Shown one piece after another: positions 12,147 to 28,200 of a stretch of 64,000 bases of DNA (the stretch's first letter is position 1; the number at the start of each line of letters is the position of its first letter). A program made the translations under genes and the position numbers. The notes under the pieces were generated by a model. That model was not told where the DNA came from. It worked only from the letters and a program-made list of their open reading frames with translations, and searched no databases. Origin of the DNA: Caenorhabditis elegans (Eukaryota > Nematoda > Chromadorea > Rhabditida > Rhabditidae); NCBI RefSeq assembly GCF_000002985.6, contig NC_003279.8, positions 7,502,001 to 7,566,000 of the forward strand, in the 5' to 3' direction.

Positions 12147-13069
12147 TTAGAATTGAATTCTGTTTGGGTCAATTCTGAAAAGCTTCCGCACGTAATAAAC
12201 TTGTGAAATTGTAATGATTATTGCGACAATGCAAAAGACAATGTTGTAGTTTTGAATAAACTCCGAGTTTTGTAATTGTAAAGCTTCGTCTCGAACAACC
12301 ATCTGCAGTATTTATCAATTATTATTGATTTTTGGAGTTTTTCAAACCTGATTATAGAATTTCAGATGATAATAGATCTTGTAGATTCGATGTGTCGATG
12401 CCATAATTGAATTTTGAATGTCCTTCGAAATTTGATGGTGGGCGAAGAATGTCTTTAGTGAATTTTCCATCTGTAATTATATTTTTGAGCTGATAAGTAA
12501 TGTTAATTTCAACTACCTTCTCTGGATTATAGAACTGTAAATACAGATTTATTTTCATAGGTCTTCGAGTGTAAACACAAATTTCATATGGTCCATTTTC
12601 TGTTGTATTATGCTCCATGTGAGCATCGCCATCTCCACTTGCCCAATCCGAAAAATCACCGCTGGGTGATGTGACACGGAATTGCATAGGATAAACTGTA
12701 TCAAAAGTTGGCTGAAATTTGTCGAAATATATGAGATTTTGAGGATCAAATTTTCTTTCTCGAATAATCACGCTCAGTCGAGCAATATAATTTAAAGTTT
12801 CACAAATTGACAAACATCAACTCACTCTCATTCCAATGTTTAGTATCATTCCGGTCTCAAGGGGCTCGTAATAGCATGACAACTGTGATTCTGATTCGAA
12901 TGTTAGAATCCGTCCTATCTAAAAATTTTCGGTACAAAAACATAATATTAAGCTCACTTAGTAATAGAAAACGTATATTTACCTGTGAATCATCGTTTAT
13001 TGAAGATTTAGTTGTCAATGCATCCGTTGAAGCAAGTAAGCCAACGCAGAAGAGTATGAAACGTTTCAT
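12147..13069 (-). CDS. p24/TMED family ER-Golgi cargo receptor
   Basis: Five exons on the minus strand (13069-12983, 12918-12826, 12711-12517, 12470-12348, 12302-12147) encode 217 residues. Residues 1-17 are a signal peptide (MKRFILFCVGLLASTDA). A GOLD domain follows with the typical CYYE motif and a second cysteine in YEICVYTR. A coiled-coil stretch (about 126-180) leads to one transmembrane helix at about 184-203. The 13-residue cytosolic tail begins just after QVYYVRKLF, like the QVYYLKRFF of other p24 proteins. The tail has no KKxx retrieval signal. p24 proteins are type I membrane proteins cycling in COPI/COPII vesicles and selecting cargo. The fourth exon requires a 46-base intron at 12471-12516. 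Without it the frame runs to a stop at 12352-12354 and loses the membrane anchor. The gene is divergent from goa-1. Confidence 0.85.
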
Positions 13070-16000
13070 TTAGAAACTTGACCAACCAACTGATAATCGG
13101 AGCCCACTGAGAGGGAAGATGTAACTATCAGTTTGAATTGGCCTGATAACAATCAATAATCATTTATTTCTGTTTCCCGTTGTTGAAACGATAAATTTCC
13201 CATCAATTTTTTATTGAATAGAAAATGGAAAATCGTCGGCAATGTTCGTAAATAGTAGTTCTTTTCCATTATTGAAAATATATTTTTAGGTTCCCGCTGC
13301 TATTCGTTTTCATTTCAGTGATCAAAAACGGTCACTTGTTTTTTTGTGAATTCAATTCCATTTTTTAAACTCGATTTCATAGTTTCAGATTTTTGCAATG
13401 TTATAGATATTTTTCTTCAAAATTATTTTACTCTGAAGTCAGAAAAAAAAAACTTTTGTGCCGCATATGGCATTACATTCGCATTAGTTTCTCTCAAACA
13501 TAGATGATACATTTTCCGATGTCGATTTATAGTAAAGTCTGTCTCTAAATATTCGTGTTCTTCTATAACAACTTTGAAAAATCATAGAAAGTTTTTTCCC
13601 AATTTTTCGGCTCACCATCCCGATTGCAACGATTTGTTGTTATGTTCGTCGATTGTGCAGTCGACAATCACAATATACTTGTCACTAATCTCCATCAGCC
13701 TTTCACGTCGTTGTCGTCAAATTTCAATTTGTGTGCCATTTCCGTCTCACATCCAATTAGCACTTATTTCGACCCGATTCTCTCTTTTTGCCTATGTATG
13801 TGTATTCATGTGGGCTCATAGGCCTGTTTGCGGCCGTTGACGCATCTGTTTCTCTTCCTCTTATTCTTTTTTCATCTTCTCCCTTCTCCATCTTCTCGTC
13901 TTCCGCGTCGCCTCGCCTTGAAACATAAAATAAAATCCTTGAAAGAGAGAAGACAAAGAAGAAGAAGAAGACGTGCTGCTTCTGCTGCTTAGTCTACTTT
14001 CGAGAAGAGCACGGCGGCGGCAGCTCCTGTGTATTGCAGAATAGTATAATGGACTGCTCTCATGGTCGACGGCAGCTACAAAGTGCACAAGAACCAAACA
14101 ATGTTGCATCCTTTCCTTCCCATTCTCTCTACACCTATATGGGACCGAGTCTATTATTCATCGCATCTCTTGCGCGCCCACTCAGCCCAACTTCTCGTGT
14201 GTTTTTAGGTTGACTACCACTTGAGAAAATGGTTTTCCTGAAAGTAGCTAGTTCAAGCTTTTTTTTCGAAAAAATTTCAGTTGAACTTGATTATATATGC
14301 TGCTTGACTGAGGTTCGGGAGTTGTATATGTTTATGTATCGCCAAACATTTGGTGCAGGTTGATGATTAGTCACAGCCTCCGAATTTATATCAGATTCAG
14401 CAAAGGAAATATCCCCTAGGACGTTGTGTCATTCATAGATCGCATAGAACAATATTCATTTTGATTTTGGTTGAATTTAAAAAATTTCATATCCTGGTAG
14501 TTAAAAGTGGTGGTAGTGTGAATGGGGTTTTGCTTTAAAAATCTAAAAGTTTTTTAAAGATTTATCATTCTTGCTTGATTTTTTATTTTTTGAAGCAAAC
14601 CCCCCATTCTCCACCTCCAAATAAAAATTGGCAGATAAATAATTTATTTTTCGTGAGCAAGATTATTTGAAGTTTCAGAAAGAAAATGTCCTCTTGAAGA
14701 TGATCGTTCTGTCCTGGCCACCTGATCAGTTCTGAGAGCGTTTATTTTCTTGTTGCTTCATGTTTTCCATGAATTTCGTTTTGTTTCCACATTTTGCACA
14801 CATTCCTCTTATGTTGTCATCAAACCGGAAACTAGCATTTCCCCCCACGCATATTGTTCGTTGTCTTTCTGATAGTAAGCATGCGAAAGTAGCCCAGAGA
14901 ACATGAAAAGAAGATATTTCAAAACTTTGTTCTGATAAATTCAAGCTTTCATATCAATATTGAAATTTTAATAATTCATGGATTCAGTAAGAGGTAAGAG
15001 TAAGAATTTTATCTAGATAATTTCGAGAAAAATATAATTTTTTCCTAATTTTACAAGGTTGTACCAAAATATTTTCTTAATTTTAGAAAGGACCTATCTT
15101 GGGCTTTTATTGAAAAAAATGTCAATAACAGTTATAATTTTTTGGATCCTGCTTAGCAGACCTTTCATCTGAACTGTCGTCTATTATGTAAATCATAGCG
15201 ATTGGTAGGCTTTTTGGGCAAAATATTTAAGAAATCTGAAGAATCACGACTAGTGGAGTCTTTTCACCCATACTTCCGGAATAACATTTTAACTGTGACT
15301 CAGGAAGTATACACATTTCAGAGTATATCAGAACAATATAGAAGTAGTGCTTAGCTTGACGTAATCTAAAAATGTTCAAATAGGACTGAAAGGGAAAAAG
15401 AAAAAATACTTCTACCTTTCCACTTACCATGATTAAAGATTACATTTCAATAGTATTGTGAATTATACACATTCTCTCAAATTAGGCGTTTTCAACGAGC
15501 GTTCCACAAGTTAATAATCTGATTCAAAGACATCTTCTAACAGATTAAAACATATACATTGCTCTGCCGCTCGCTTCAGAGGCAATTCGATTCATTTAGC
15601 AAGGGAGCTCCGGAGAGGGAGCTCTTTTTCTGTTCAACTGCTTCTCTTTCTTCTCGCATTTCTATTTCTGTGATGTCAATCAGGAGTCTCGGTTACAGCA
15701 TGGTGGCCTTTAGCAGAAAAACGATAGGTACTTCATTTCGGCAATTACTTGATCATAAATAATGTAGTAATCTAGATTCGGGTTGAAGTACAACACCTTC
15801 CAAATTTGTAATTCAGTATCTTGTACATCGTTAAAAAGTTCCACGATATGCAATTTGCCACGAGCAATTTTCGTGCAGTTTTCAATTCTACGACGACAAA
15901 ATTTTAGGTATATGGGTTGAAAAAGTTAACCGTATCGTGTGGTTGTGAATTTTTCAAGGAAAAAACTACTACACAGTTAAAGACATTAGTAATATGATAT

Positions 16001-19000
16001 GATTTTTGAGCATCGTAGCCGATTTTCTCTGGAAATTTAACTGAAATGCAGGTACTCCGTTTAAATTGATCCTACATCATCGAGAATCCACAAAGTTATA
16101 CAACAAGAGCTCACCGGCTCACTTTTTAATTATTGCTCCTCGTCCATACTCATTACAGTTGCCGTCGTCATTATAATTGGCCGCCAACGCTTCCTCCAAG
16201 AGACCGTAGTCTATGAACGTCCCAAACGTCCCTTTTCAGTCGTTAACAGGGGGCACACAGAGAAGTGAACATAAGAGTGAAGAGAGACAGGCATGGAAAG
16301 ATTACTGCTCTGCTGCTCCTGCTGCTTTAGAGGGCCGTCCTCGTCGTCTTCTTCGCCGCCATTGCCGAAGACTGGATGCATGTGCATGTTTGTGTGGCGC
16401 ACAGACGAAGAAGGATACGTTAACATGATGGCTGTGTGCGCGAGAGCTTCGCAAAAAGAAATCGTGTGCATGTACACTCACGCTCACTGAACCAAAGGGA
16501 AAAGCGCTCACCGAGCCATGGATCGTGGAGACGTAGAGAAGAGTGTCGGAGAATTATGGCATTATTTGCTGCGAAGAAGAGAGGGAAAGGGCCGCCTCGC
16601 CGTCTCCCTCCCTCGCACCCCAAGAGCCTCACACACACACAAACGATCGATTGGCAAGCAAGCAGCACACGGAGAGAAAGAGACGAGCGAGCGCTCAATT
16701 CTGAGGCGCACACACATAAACACGCTCACTCTCTTCCATACACATTGTCTATGTCTCCTTTCCTATCCACCACTTCTCCTATCTTGCCGCCCTCCTTCTC
16801 GATGGCTGTGCTGCTGCTGCCACCCCTTCCGACGTCTGGCTGGCTGTGTGTGTCCGAAGAACCGAAATGAATGGCTCAATGATGCCGTCTTCATCGTTGC
16901 CGTTGTCTACCTTCTTATCCGTTCGACATTCACATGTCTTCATAATTTTATAGCGTAATGGTTTTTCTTTATCACTATCTTCAAATAATTAGCTACAGTT
17001 TCATGTGAGAACTGAAGACCGCTTCATTTGTTTCCGTGGTGACTCATTTCAATGTGCGCTCTATTGAGAATTTGTATTCAAAAGTTTCGCGCCAATGCGT
17101 TTGTTTTCTACTTTTGTTTTCGAACTCTTCTACTTTTCTTTTCGAATTTTTCTTTTTTCTATCGTAGAGAAACAGTAAAATTATATCTTATTGCACACCC
17201 CCTCAAACTTTATTAGAATCTTCCTTATTTGCATTTTTCCTCTTTGCAACAACTGAATTCCCCACGCTTCCGCGGAAGCTTTCCTCATTTACATATTCTA
17301 GCAGAAGCTGATCGATTTTTTCGAACAGTTCAAAAATATATAAAAGCAAACAACTTGATTGAAAACGTTTCATATCCTTTCGCTATTGTCTTTTTTCAAG
17401 CTCACATAGCATTTGATCATCTCTCAATTTTATTGAACCTCATTTTCACCTGGACAACGACGACAACGACGGTGCTCGTCCCTTGAGAACGTCTCTATAC
17501 GAGCTCCCCGACCGCCCGACTGCCTCCCATCCGATCACAACAATATCTGCGCCGGATTTTTTGATGATGGTGGGGGTGGTTTAGAGGTTGGTAAATAGAT
17601 ACGATACTCTCTAGTCACACGCACACACTTTTGTGTCGCCTTTGTGCGTTGTCTGAGAAACTCAATCTAACCTTGATTTTGAAATTTAGCAAGGTAATTT
17701 TTGTGGCGATATGAAAGATCATCTGAAAATTGATACTGTGGTTGTGAAGACCAGCTATGTATTTTCAGTTTTTCCGCCTCAATAAAACGGATCATATTCC
17801 TACTCGAAACTTTAGCCACAAGGATTTATAACTTTTAGAACCATTTTCTTTTCTCGTTTAAACTGAAATTCCGGCTTCAGTTAATAATTCAATCTTTCGT
17901 GCATTTTTTCAAATACGATTTATCATTGACATTTACGGTTTTACTAAATAGATTTTCACCCTGTGAGCGTACGAAACTGTACTAGATTGGCGACTAACGC
18001 ATCTTCTTTGAATCATCATCAAACGTTGGCAATTATTTTATATGAGTCGTCATCTTCCTTTCTGGTCTCTTTTCTCCTTATTCCTTCAACATTTCTGTAT
18101 TTGAATGAAAACGTCGATATGTGTGGGGTGCTATGCAACTCCGGCGACGACACAACGACAGAATAAAGAAGGATGGGTGACGCGATTCGTTTTGATTTTT
18201 TCTCTCCTCTTCTTCGTCGTGTCACATAGCCCATATGCTCTCAAGATGCGCTTTTTGCATATGTTTTGTGACACATCGTTTCTTGCCGCAACGCTCGTTG
18301 GTTCCTGATTTCTGTTTTGTATGTCCTATAATTTATCGAAAAATAGAAGACTGGGAGTTCAAATAAAAATAATTATTTAAAAAATATTTGTTCCGCAGAC
18401 AAATGACATTTTCAGTTTCAAATTTGCCAAATAATCTTTCTGTTTCTACGTTCTTCAATAACAGTTCTTATTGGAAACCCCGCCATATTTACTGGCTCAA
18501 ACCACATTGGAACGATTTTATGAGAATTGTGAACACTTTCATGAATGAGCTTCCCATAAGGTTAAATTCCAAACTAATAGTAAAATATTTCAAGTTAAGG
18601 TTTTATTTCTGCGTAATCCACTATTTTTATCTTTTCTTGATTTTCCCTTTCATACTTTCACTCATTGTTTATTATTCGTGTCCCCTCGTCTCCGTTCTTC
18701 GACTGGAAAATCTGTAAGAGGGTCCAGCTGTGGTCTCCGGTGTACGGCACTCAACATGTCTCCTTGTGTATCGCTGCCAGTGCTGTCTATGCATTTATTA
18801 TGAAAATAAAACAATTAGGCACATGGAAAAAGGCTTTATGTTCCTATAGCTTTTGGTTCACGGAGACCTAGTCTACGGCGCTGTTCGTCGATTGAAACTT
18901 AAATTTTAAATAGTAGTTTTCGGCATCATAAAGTCGCTATTAAGGCTGTCAGACAATTTAAGTTTTTATGCAATATTTTAAGATTTTAACTCAAACGCCG

Positions 19001-20115
19001 CCTGTGATCAGATAACTCCGACTACTAGAATATCTGCATGGTTCTGATCCTCATCATGATTTAAAATTCGAATCGACACGCAACGCAAGTAGCCGCCGAC
19101 CCTCGTCTTCACTGTCGCTGCCCCCTGAACGATGGGGCTCTCCTGTTTCGGCTACTGGCTGCCCCTGGCTACTACTACCCCTTTTCTGCTATGCCCATGA
19201 CCTTCTTCTTCTCCTCGCCCTCGCTTTTCTCTCTATTTTCCTTCTCCAACCCCACCATCCTGCTCGCCGTCGTCGTCGCAGTTGCTCCCCCATTTTTTTG
19301 CGCCACGCAAAAAAAAAAGAAAAAGAAGGACGACGACGACAACGAAGAAAGAGAAGAAGCAGAAGCAGTGAAAACGGAAAAATCGAAGACGTTGTCGTCT
19401 ATTTTTTTGCTTCTGTTCTTTACAAATTATCTATTTTCTAACCTTTTTGTGGAGAACGTTGACCCGGCCGGAAGCATGTAGTAAAATTTCTTTTTGGTTG
19501 ATTTTGCAAAACATGTTTATCCTCGATTAGCTGATTTTCATTTCGATTTCAGATTAAACCAATTGATTCTAAAATAGAAAACTGAATGAACAATCTCTGA
19601 TCATTCTTGAAATATAACTAATTTAGTTCATCTGCAAGTTTAACAGTTAGTACATTTTTCTGTCGTAGATCAAGAAAAATTTCACCTTCGAATTTAGTAC
19701 TCAAACATTGCAGGGATTCGAACATGCAAACGTTTTAACAATTTCCCCACTGACGCTGCTCCAAAGAAATCTGAGAGAACGTCTGATTTGAAAAAATGTT
19801 TGCGCAAAAATTAGAAAGGCCCTGTTTAGAGTATTGTAGGTTGCATATTTCTACCACTAAAATAAATTAATGAAAAAGTAAGAAAATTCAATAAAAATTA
19901 GTCGCCTTGACGACGTGCACCCTCTATTTTCCTCATTCGTCATTTTTGTCATCTCCTCTCATCTCATCTATATTCTGCCCTCGATCCCTCATCCATCCAT
20001 TTCTTCATTCTCCATCTCACTGTGTCCCTTTTTTTCGCTCGATTGCTTTTTCTTTTCCTTATTTTTTAACCCGCTATAACTTACTTCGATTCTAATTTTT
20101 TCAATTTATTTTCAG
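13070..20115. promoter_or_regulatory. Long goa-1 upstream region, C/T-rich, no coding gene seen
   Basis: Seven kilobases lie between the p24 start and the goa-1 leader exon. I see no exon with coherent frame and splice sites. The plus strand is repeatedly C/T-rich (about 13700-13900, 16700-16960, 19190-19290, 19910-20060), the same strand bias expected in outrons and first introns of plus-strand worm genes. GC-richer islands occur at about 16200-16870 and 17460-17600. It probably contains the promoter(s) and perhaps non-coding 5' exons of goa-1, plus the p24 promoter at its left edge. The frames inside the C/T-rich blocks are low complexity and are not called as genes. Confidence 0.45.
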
Positions 20116-20209
20116 CGCTGAGCTGCACCACATACAGTGAGTGAGTAGAGGATATCAAGTGGAGACCGCTACCGGGGCATAGGGTCCACCGTTCATCAAC
20201 TCTAGCGCC
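20116..20209 (+). other. goa-1: goa-1 5' leader exon, untranslated part
   Basis: A strong acceptor (TTATTTTCAG, ending at 20115) precedes 94 bases that run to the goa-1 ATG. The leader is therefore joined either to a spliced-leader RNA or to an upstream 5' exon. The sequence alone does not decide which. Confidence 0.6.
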
Positions 20210-23855
<3,646 letters not shown>

Positions 23856-25297
23856 GCTGTCGTCTTCGCCGCCCTCTTCTACCATTCTGTGTGTATCTTT
23901 GCTTACTTTTCCCAAATTTTTAAAGATTCGTTATTTTTCTCATCCCCCGAGTATGCATCTATAATTTGAGAGCTTTACATGTACATTATGGTTGCAACTG
24001 TTTTTATTTTTTGGAAAAAGTTGCAATTTCAGATGTATATGGGCTTTTTTTTAACCTCTGATTCATTCATAATAGTCTCACCGCCCTTCTTTTTCTCAAC
24101 TAGGATCCCTAATTTTTCTGTCACAAAAATAACACATAAAACTCACAATTATTTATTTTTTCCTTTTTTCTTATTTATTATATATTGTCATTATTCACGC
24201 CACATCCCCCGCCCTTCTCACTCCCGTGTAGCCTTATCGCTATTTGAAAACAAGAAAACTTTAAAAATCTAAATTCAGTTGGAATTCGTCCCGTTCCGCC
24301 ACACACCCCCTAAAGGTCTCTTCACCCCGAATTATAAAGCTTTGCCCCTTTTTTCTTTCTTTTCTCCCATTTTTCAACACACCTAGTCACTGTTAACAGT
24401 TAAATAATGGCAGCTTTTGTCTATGTTTAAAGATTTTATTTTTAATTTTTGGTATTTTTCTATTTCTACTCTTCCCCTCTCATCCATTTTCCCTCCTTTT
24501 CCTAAAACCACACTTCCAAACTCATTTTTCTCGCTGTTTTCCTCTCCCTATTTTTTCTTTTACTTTTTCATTTTTCCATCTTTTTTCTTTAAAATCGTCT
24601 CGCTTTTTGTCGGTGAGCACGATGGTGTGCAGTAGACGATATTTTCCGCATTGGTTTATTGTCGACTGCACCCACTCATTGATATCTTATTTGATATAAA
24701 CGACATCCTCAACTAGTTTTCGTACAAATTCAGTTTGGTGGATACAAAAGTACAGTGATTTAGTTTGCATGGGAAATTGCATATGGGACTACCGTACATA
24801 TGTCTAGATAAAAAACCAATATTTTTAAAACTCGATAAAATTTAAATTTCCCTGAACTCCTTTTTGAATAACCACCAAGAAGTTTAAACCTCGCGCGCGA
24901 ATTTAAAATTTAATTGTTATTTTGAATTATTAGCATGGTTTAAAACAATTTCCCCATCATTACCAAGATTTAAAAAAATCAAAACCTATTGTTATAACAT
25001 CAAAAGTGGGAAACCCCAAAAATAGTCTTCAGATAATGATTTTCTCAAGATAAATGACCCGGAAGTGAGTGTTACTAAAGCGAAAAACCTTCCAAATGTC
25101 AAGTTTCATTAAATTTTACAACAATCATCTAAAAATGTGTCCTTTTTGTCACACAATTGTGTTCATTTTCCATCAGCTTTTCCCTCCTCCTCCCACTATG
25201 TGATAAACTTTCACTTTTTCTGTTCATTTGCCAAAAAAAAGAGAATATCTCATACACTTTCCTATCTTCTCTTTTAATTGAACTATTATTCTATTTC
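23856..25297. other. goa-1 3' UTR and nas-36 upstream region
   Basis: No gene is seen. C/T-rich sequence at about 23860-24610 is probably goa-1 3' UTR and flank. The rest, up to the nas-36 ATG, is AT-rich and is the likely nas-36 promoter. Confidence 0.4.
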
Positions 25298-28200
25298 ATG
25301 AGAAATATGAGATTATGTCATTCAATTATTTTATTTAATTCTTTAATTTCTATTTCTATTTGCTCGAAAGCTGATGATCCTGCACTTTTGGTTGCTAGTG
25401 AATTTAAGGTTTGCCAAGATTTTTCAGAAACATTTCCAAAATTTCAGTTAAAAATTTGGCAATCGGAGGAATTTTCATTAAATTCATCTCAATTTCGCAT
25501 GTTTGAATGCATCTATTACGGGAACATATTTGACGCTCAAAATATCTCGTAGCGAAAACTACAGTAACTCATTAAATACTACTGTAGCGCTTGTGTCGAT
25601 TTACGGGCTCGATTTCTGAGAAGATACAAACTCGTTGATTTTTCGGTATAAAATTAAAATCAAGAAAAACATTAGAAAATGAAGAAACAAAGAAAAATGA
25701 AGTGCCGGTGTCACTATTCGGAAAGAAATTCATTTTAAAGCTCTTGTCCGTAAATCGACACATGTGCTACAGTAGTCATTTAAAGAATTACTGTAATTTT
25801 CGCTGCGAGATATTTTGCGCAATATGCATTCTCGGAATTTTGTGTGCCTGTATTTTTAAAAATAGAGATTATAATAATGAATAAAATTAATTTAGGAGCA
25901 TTTCAATGTGGAAGAAAAACAATTGGAAACTGTTGAAGAATTGCTTATTAAAATGAAAAAATTGGCGCATTCAAGAAGTTTTAAGGGAAGAGAATTTGGT
26001 CATGATGTATGATTTGTCATTTATATTTTTCTGTAATTTTTTTTGTTTAGGCAGTTGAAGACTCAAAGAAAGAAGTGGCAATTAGTACTCAACAAGGAAC
26101 AATTAATAAAAAAGTTTCACCGTTTTTGTTTGAAGGTATTTATTAAGTTTTTGTGAGTATCAAATAATGCTTTCAGGTGATATTTTTCTATCTCGACGTC
26201 AAGCAGTTGATATTCTGAAAGCTTTATCAAAAGATAAAACCAAACGATTGAGAAGGTAATTTTTTAAATTATACATTTTAAAGATTGTTCTAATTACTTT
26301 ACATTTAAGATCATTTGTTTCGGATAAAACTGCCACGTGGAAAACCATGCCAATCAAGTATCGTTTTCATGAAAGTATAGGTAAATAGGATATTTACTTT
26401 GCCTTCAAAAAATATAATTAAATTCAGATTTCTATACAATTAGTCAAATCATCGCAGCGATTCGTTTCTGGGAAGATTCCACGTGTATCACTTTTGAAAA
26501 TGTTTCTGATTCACCAGATGGTGATTATATCGAGTTTTTCAGTGGACAAGGGTAAAGAACTTATTTCAACTTTTTTAAAGTTAAAGTAAAACATTTAGAG
26601 AAAAAAATGGTTTACGATTAATATATTATATTCCCATTATAATTAGTTGTATCTATACATTGTTGCAACGATGCTTAAAGTTTCTCAAAAATTATCTATT
26701 TATCAAAAAAAATTCTCAAAACTAAAAAAAAAAAGATAATTTTTACAATTTTTCTATGATGGTCATGCGGTACAATTTCAACTATACTCAAACAAATTTC
26801 CGTTAGCTTTTAATTTGAATAAATCCAATTTAGGCTTATTTAAAACAGTACAAAATTAATATTTTTAGATGCTACTCTATGATCGGACGAAACGGTGGTC
26901 GTCAAGGTATTTCAATTGGTGAAAGTTGTGTTAAAGCAAGTTTTTTTGTCGTTTGATTGAACTCCTAACACCTCTTTTTTTGACAGATGGGCGTCATTGA
27001 ACATGAAATTGGACACGCACTCGGGCTTTGGCATGAACAGAGTAGACCTGATGCATTGGGTTATGTTACTGTATGTACCTTTAAATTGATTTTTGATTGA
27101 GTCAATTGTTCCTTGATTTCAGATCGAACGAGATTTTATTCTTCCTTCGTATATAAGTGATTTCCTTCAACGTGACGATGAAATTGATACATTGGGAATA
27201 CCGTATGATTTGGGATCAGTAATGCATTATGGAAGTACTGCATTTAGTGTTGATCAGAAAAGTAAAACAGTTGTTACAAGAGATTCACTTTATCAACAGA
27301 CTATTGGACAACGAGAAAAACTTTCGTTTTATGACGTGGCAACTATAAATACTGCCTATTGTAAAGGTATGACAATTAAAAAGTTTTTTTTAATCAGGAA
27401 ATTTATGTGGAATTGGAACTATTCTTGAAAATATTAATATTCCCACTATTAGTATTTAAAGATGGAGTTAGGAAAATATATAGATTATATATTCAAATAC
27501 TCGGAGTATTTCGATATGCTGAAGTACAAGAACAAACGATTGAAAAATTTAGGTTAATCTCATTTTTTGAATAACCTCTAATATGAGAACTGCAAGGCCA
27601 ATCAGCTATTTGCTCCGCCCATCTTTAAACCAGAAATATATTACTGGATTCTCCTAAAAAAATAAAATAATTTCAATTGTGAATTGTTTCAGATGAATGC
27701 AAGTCTGAAAAAACCAAATGTGAAAATGGAGGATATATGAGACCATCAAAATGCTCCGAATGTCTTTGTCCAGATGGTCTTGGTGGAGAAAAGTGTGAGA
27801 AGAATGAAGACTCGAAAAGTATGTTTTTTGAGAATTTTTGAAGTTTGACAAGAAGCTGAGATCTCAATTTTTCAAATCTCTATCTTATTCTTACTATAAT
27901 TAGAGATTATATGAATAGGCATATTTTAGACGCTGAATGTGGTGGAATTATTAAATTAACTGAAGAATGGAAAGAGATTGAATCTCCAAATTATCCGGAT
28001 CCAGGATATGAAGCTGATCAAAAATGTTCTTGGTTGTTGAAAGCGGAAAAAGGAAAACGAGTGGAAATTGAATTTATTGAAGATTTCTCATTTCTCTGTA
28101 CATCTACATGCGTTGATTTTGTAGAGCTGAAGATTTCTGATGACTTGAGAAATACTGGATTCAGGTTTCTTTTTTCTTCAAATTGATGTTTGAAAATGGG

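Noticed and set aside
16420-16960. Overlapping long open frames on both strands near 16.4-16.9 kb
   Set aside because: They are low complexity, overlap each other on opposite strands and have no splice or family support. They fall in the C/T- and GC-richer part of the goa-1 upstream region.
19191-19481. 96-residue plus-strand frame with Lys/Asp/Glu runs
   Set aside because: Made of simple repeats (TTC, GTC, AAA, GAC), with no acceptor or donor that links it to goa-1.
19710-19775. tRNA-like words on the minus strand (GTTCGAATCCC)
   Set aside because: The T-loop motif is present, but the flanking bases do not form a T stem and no acceptor or anticodon stem could be built.
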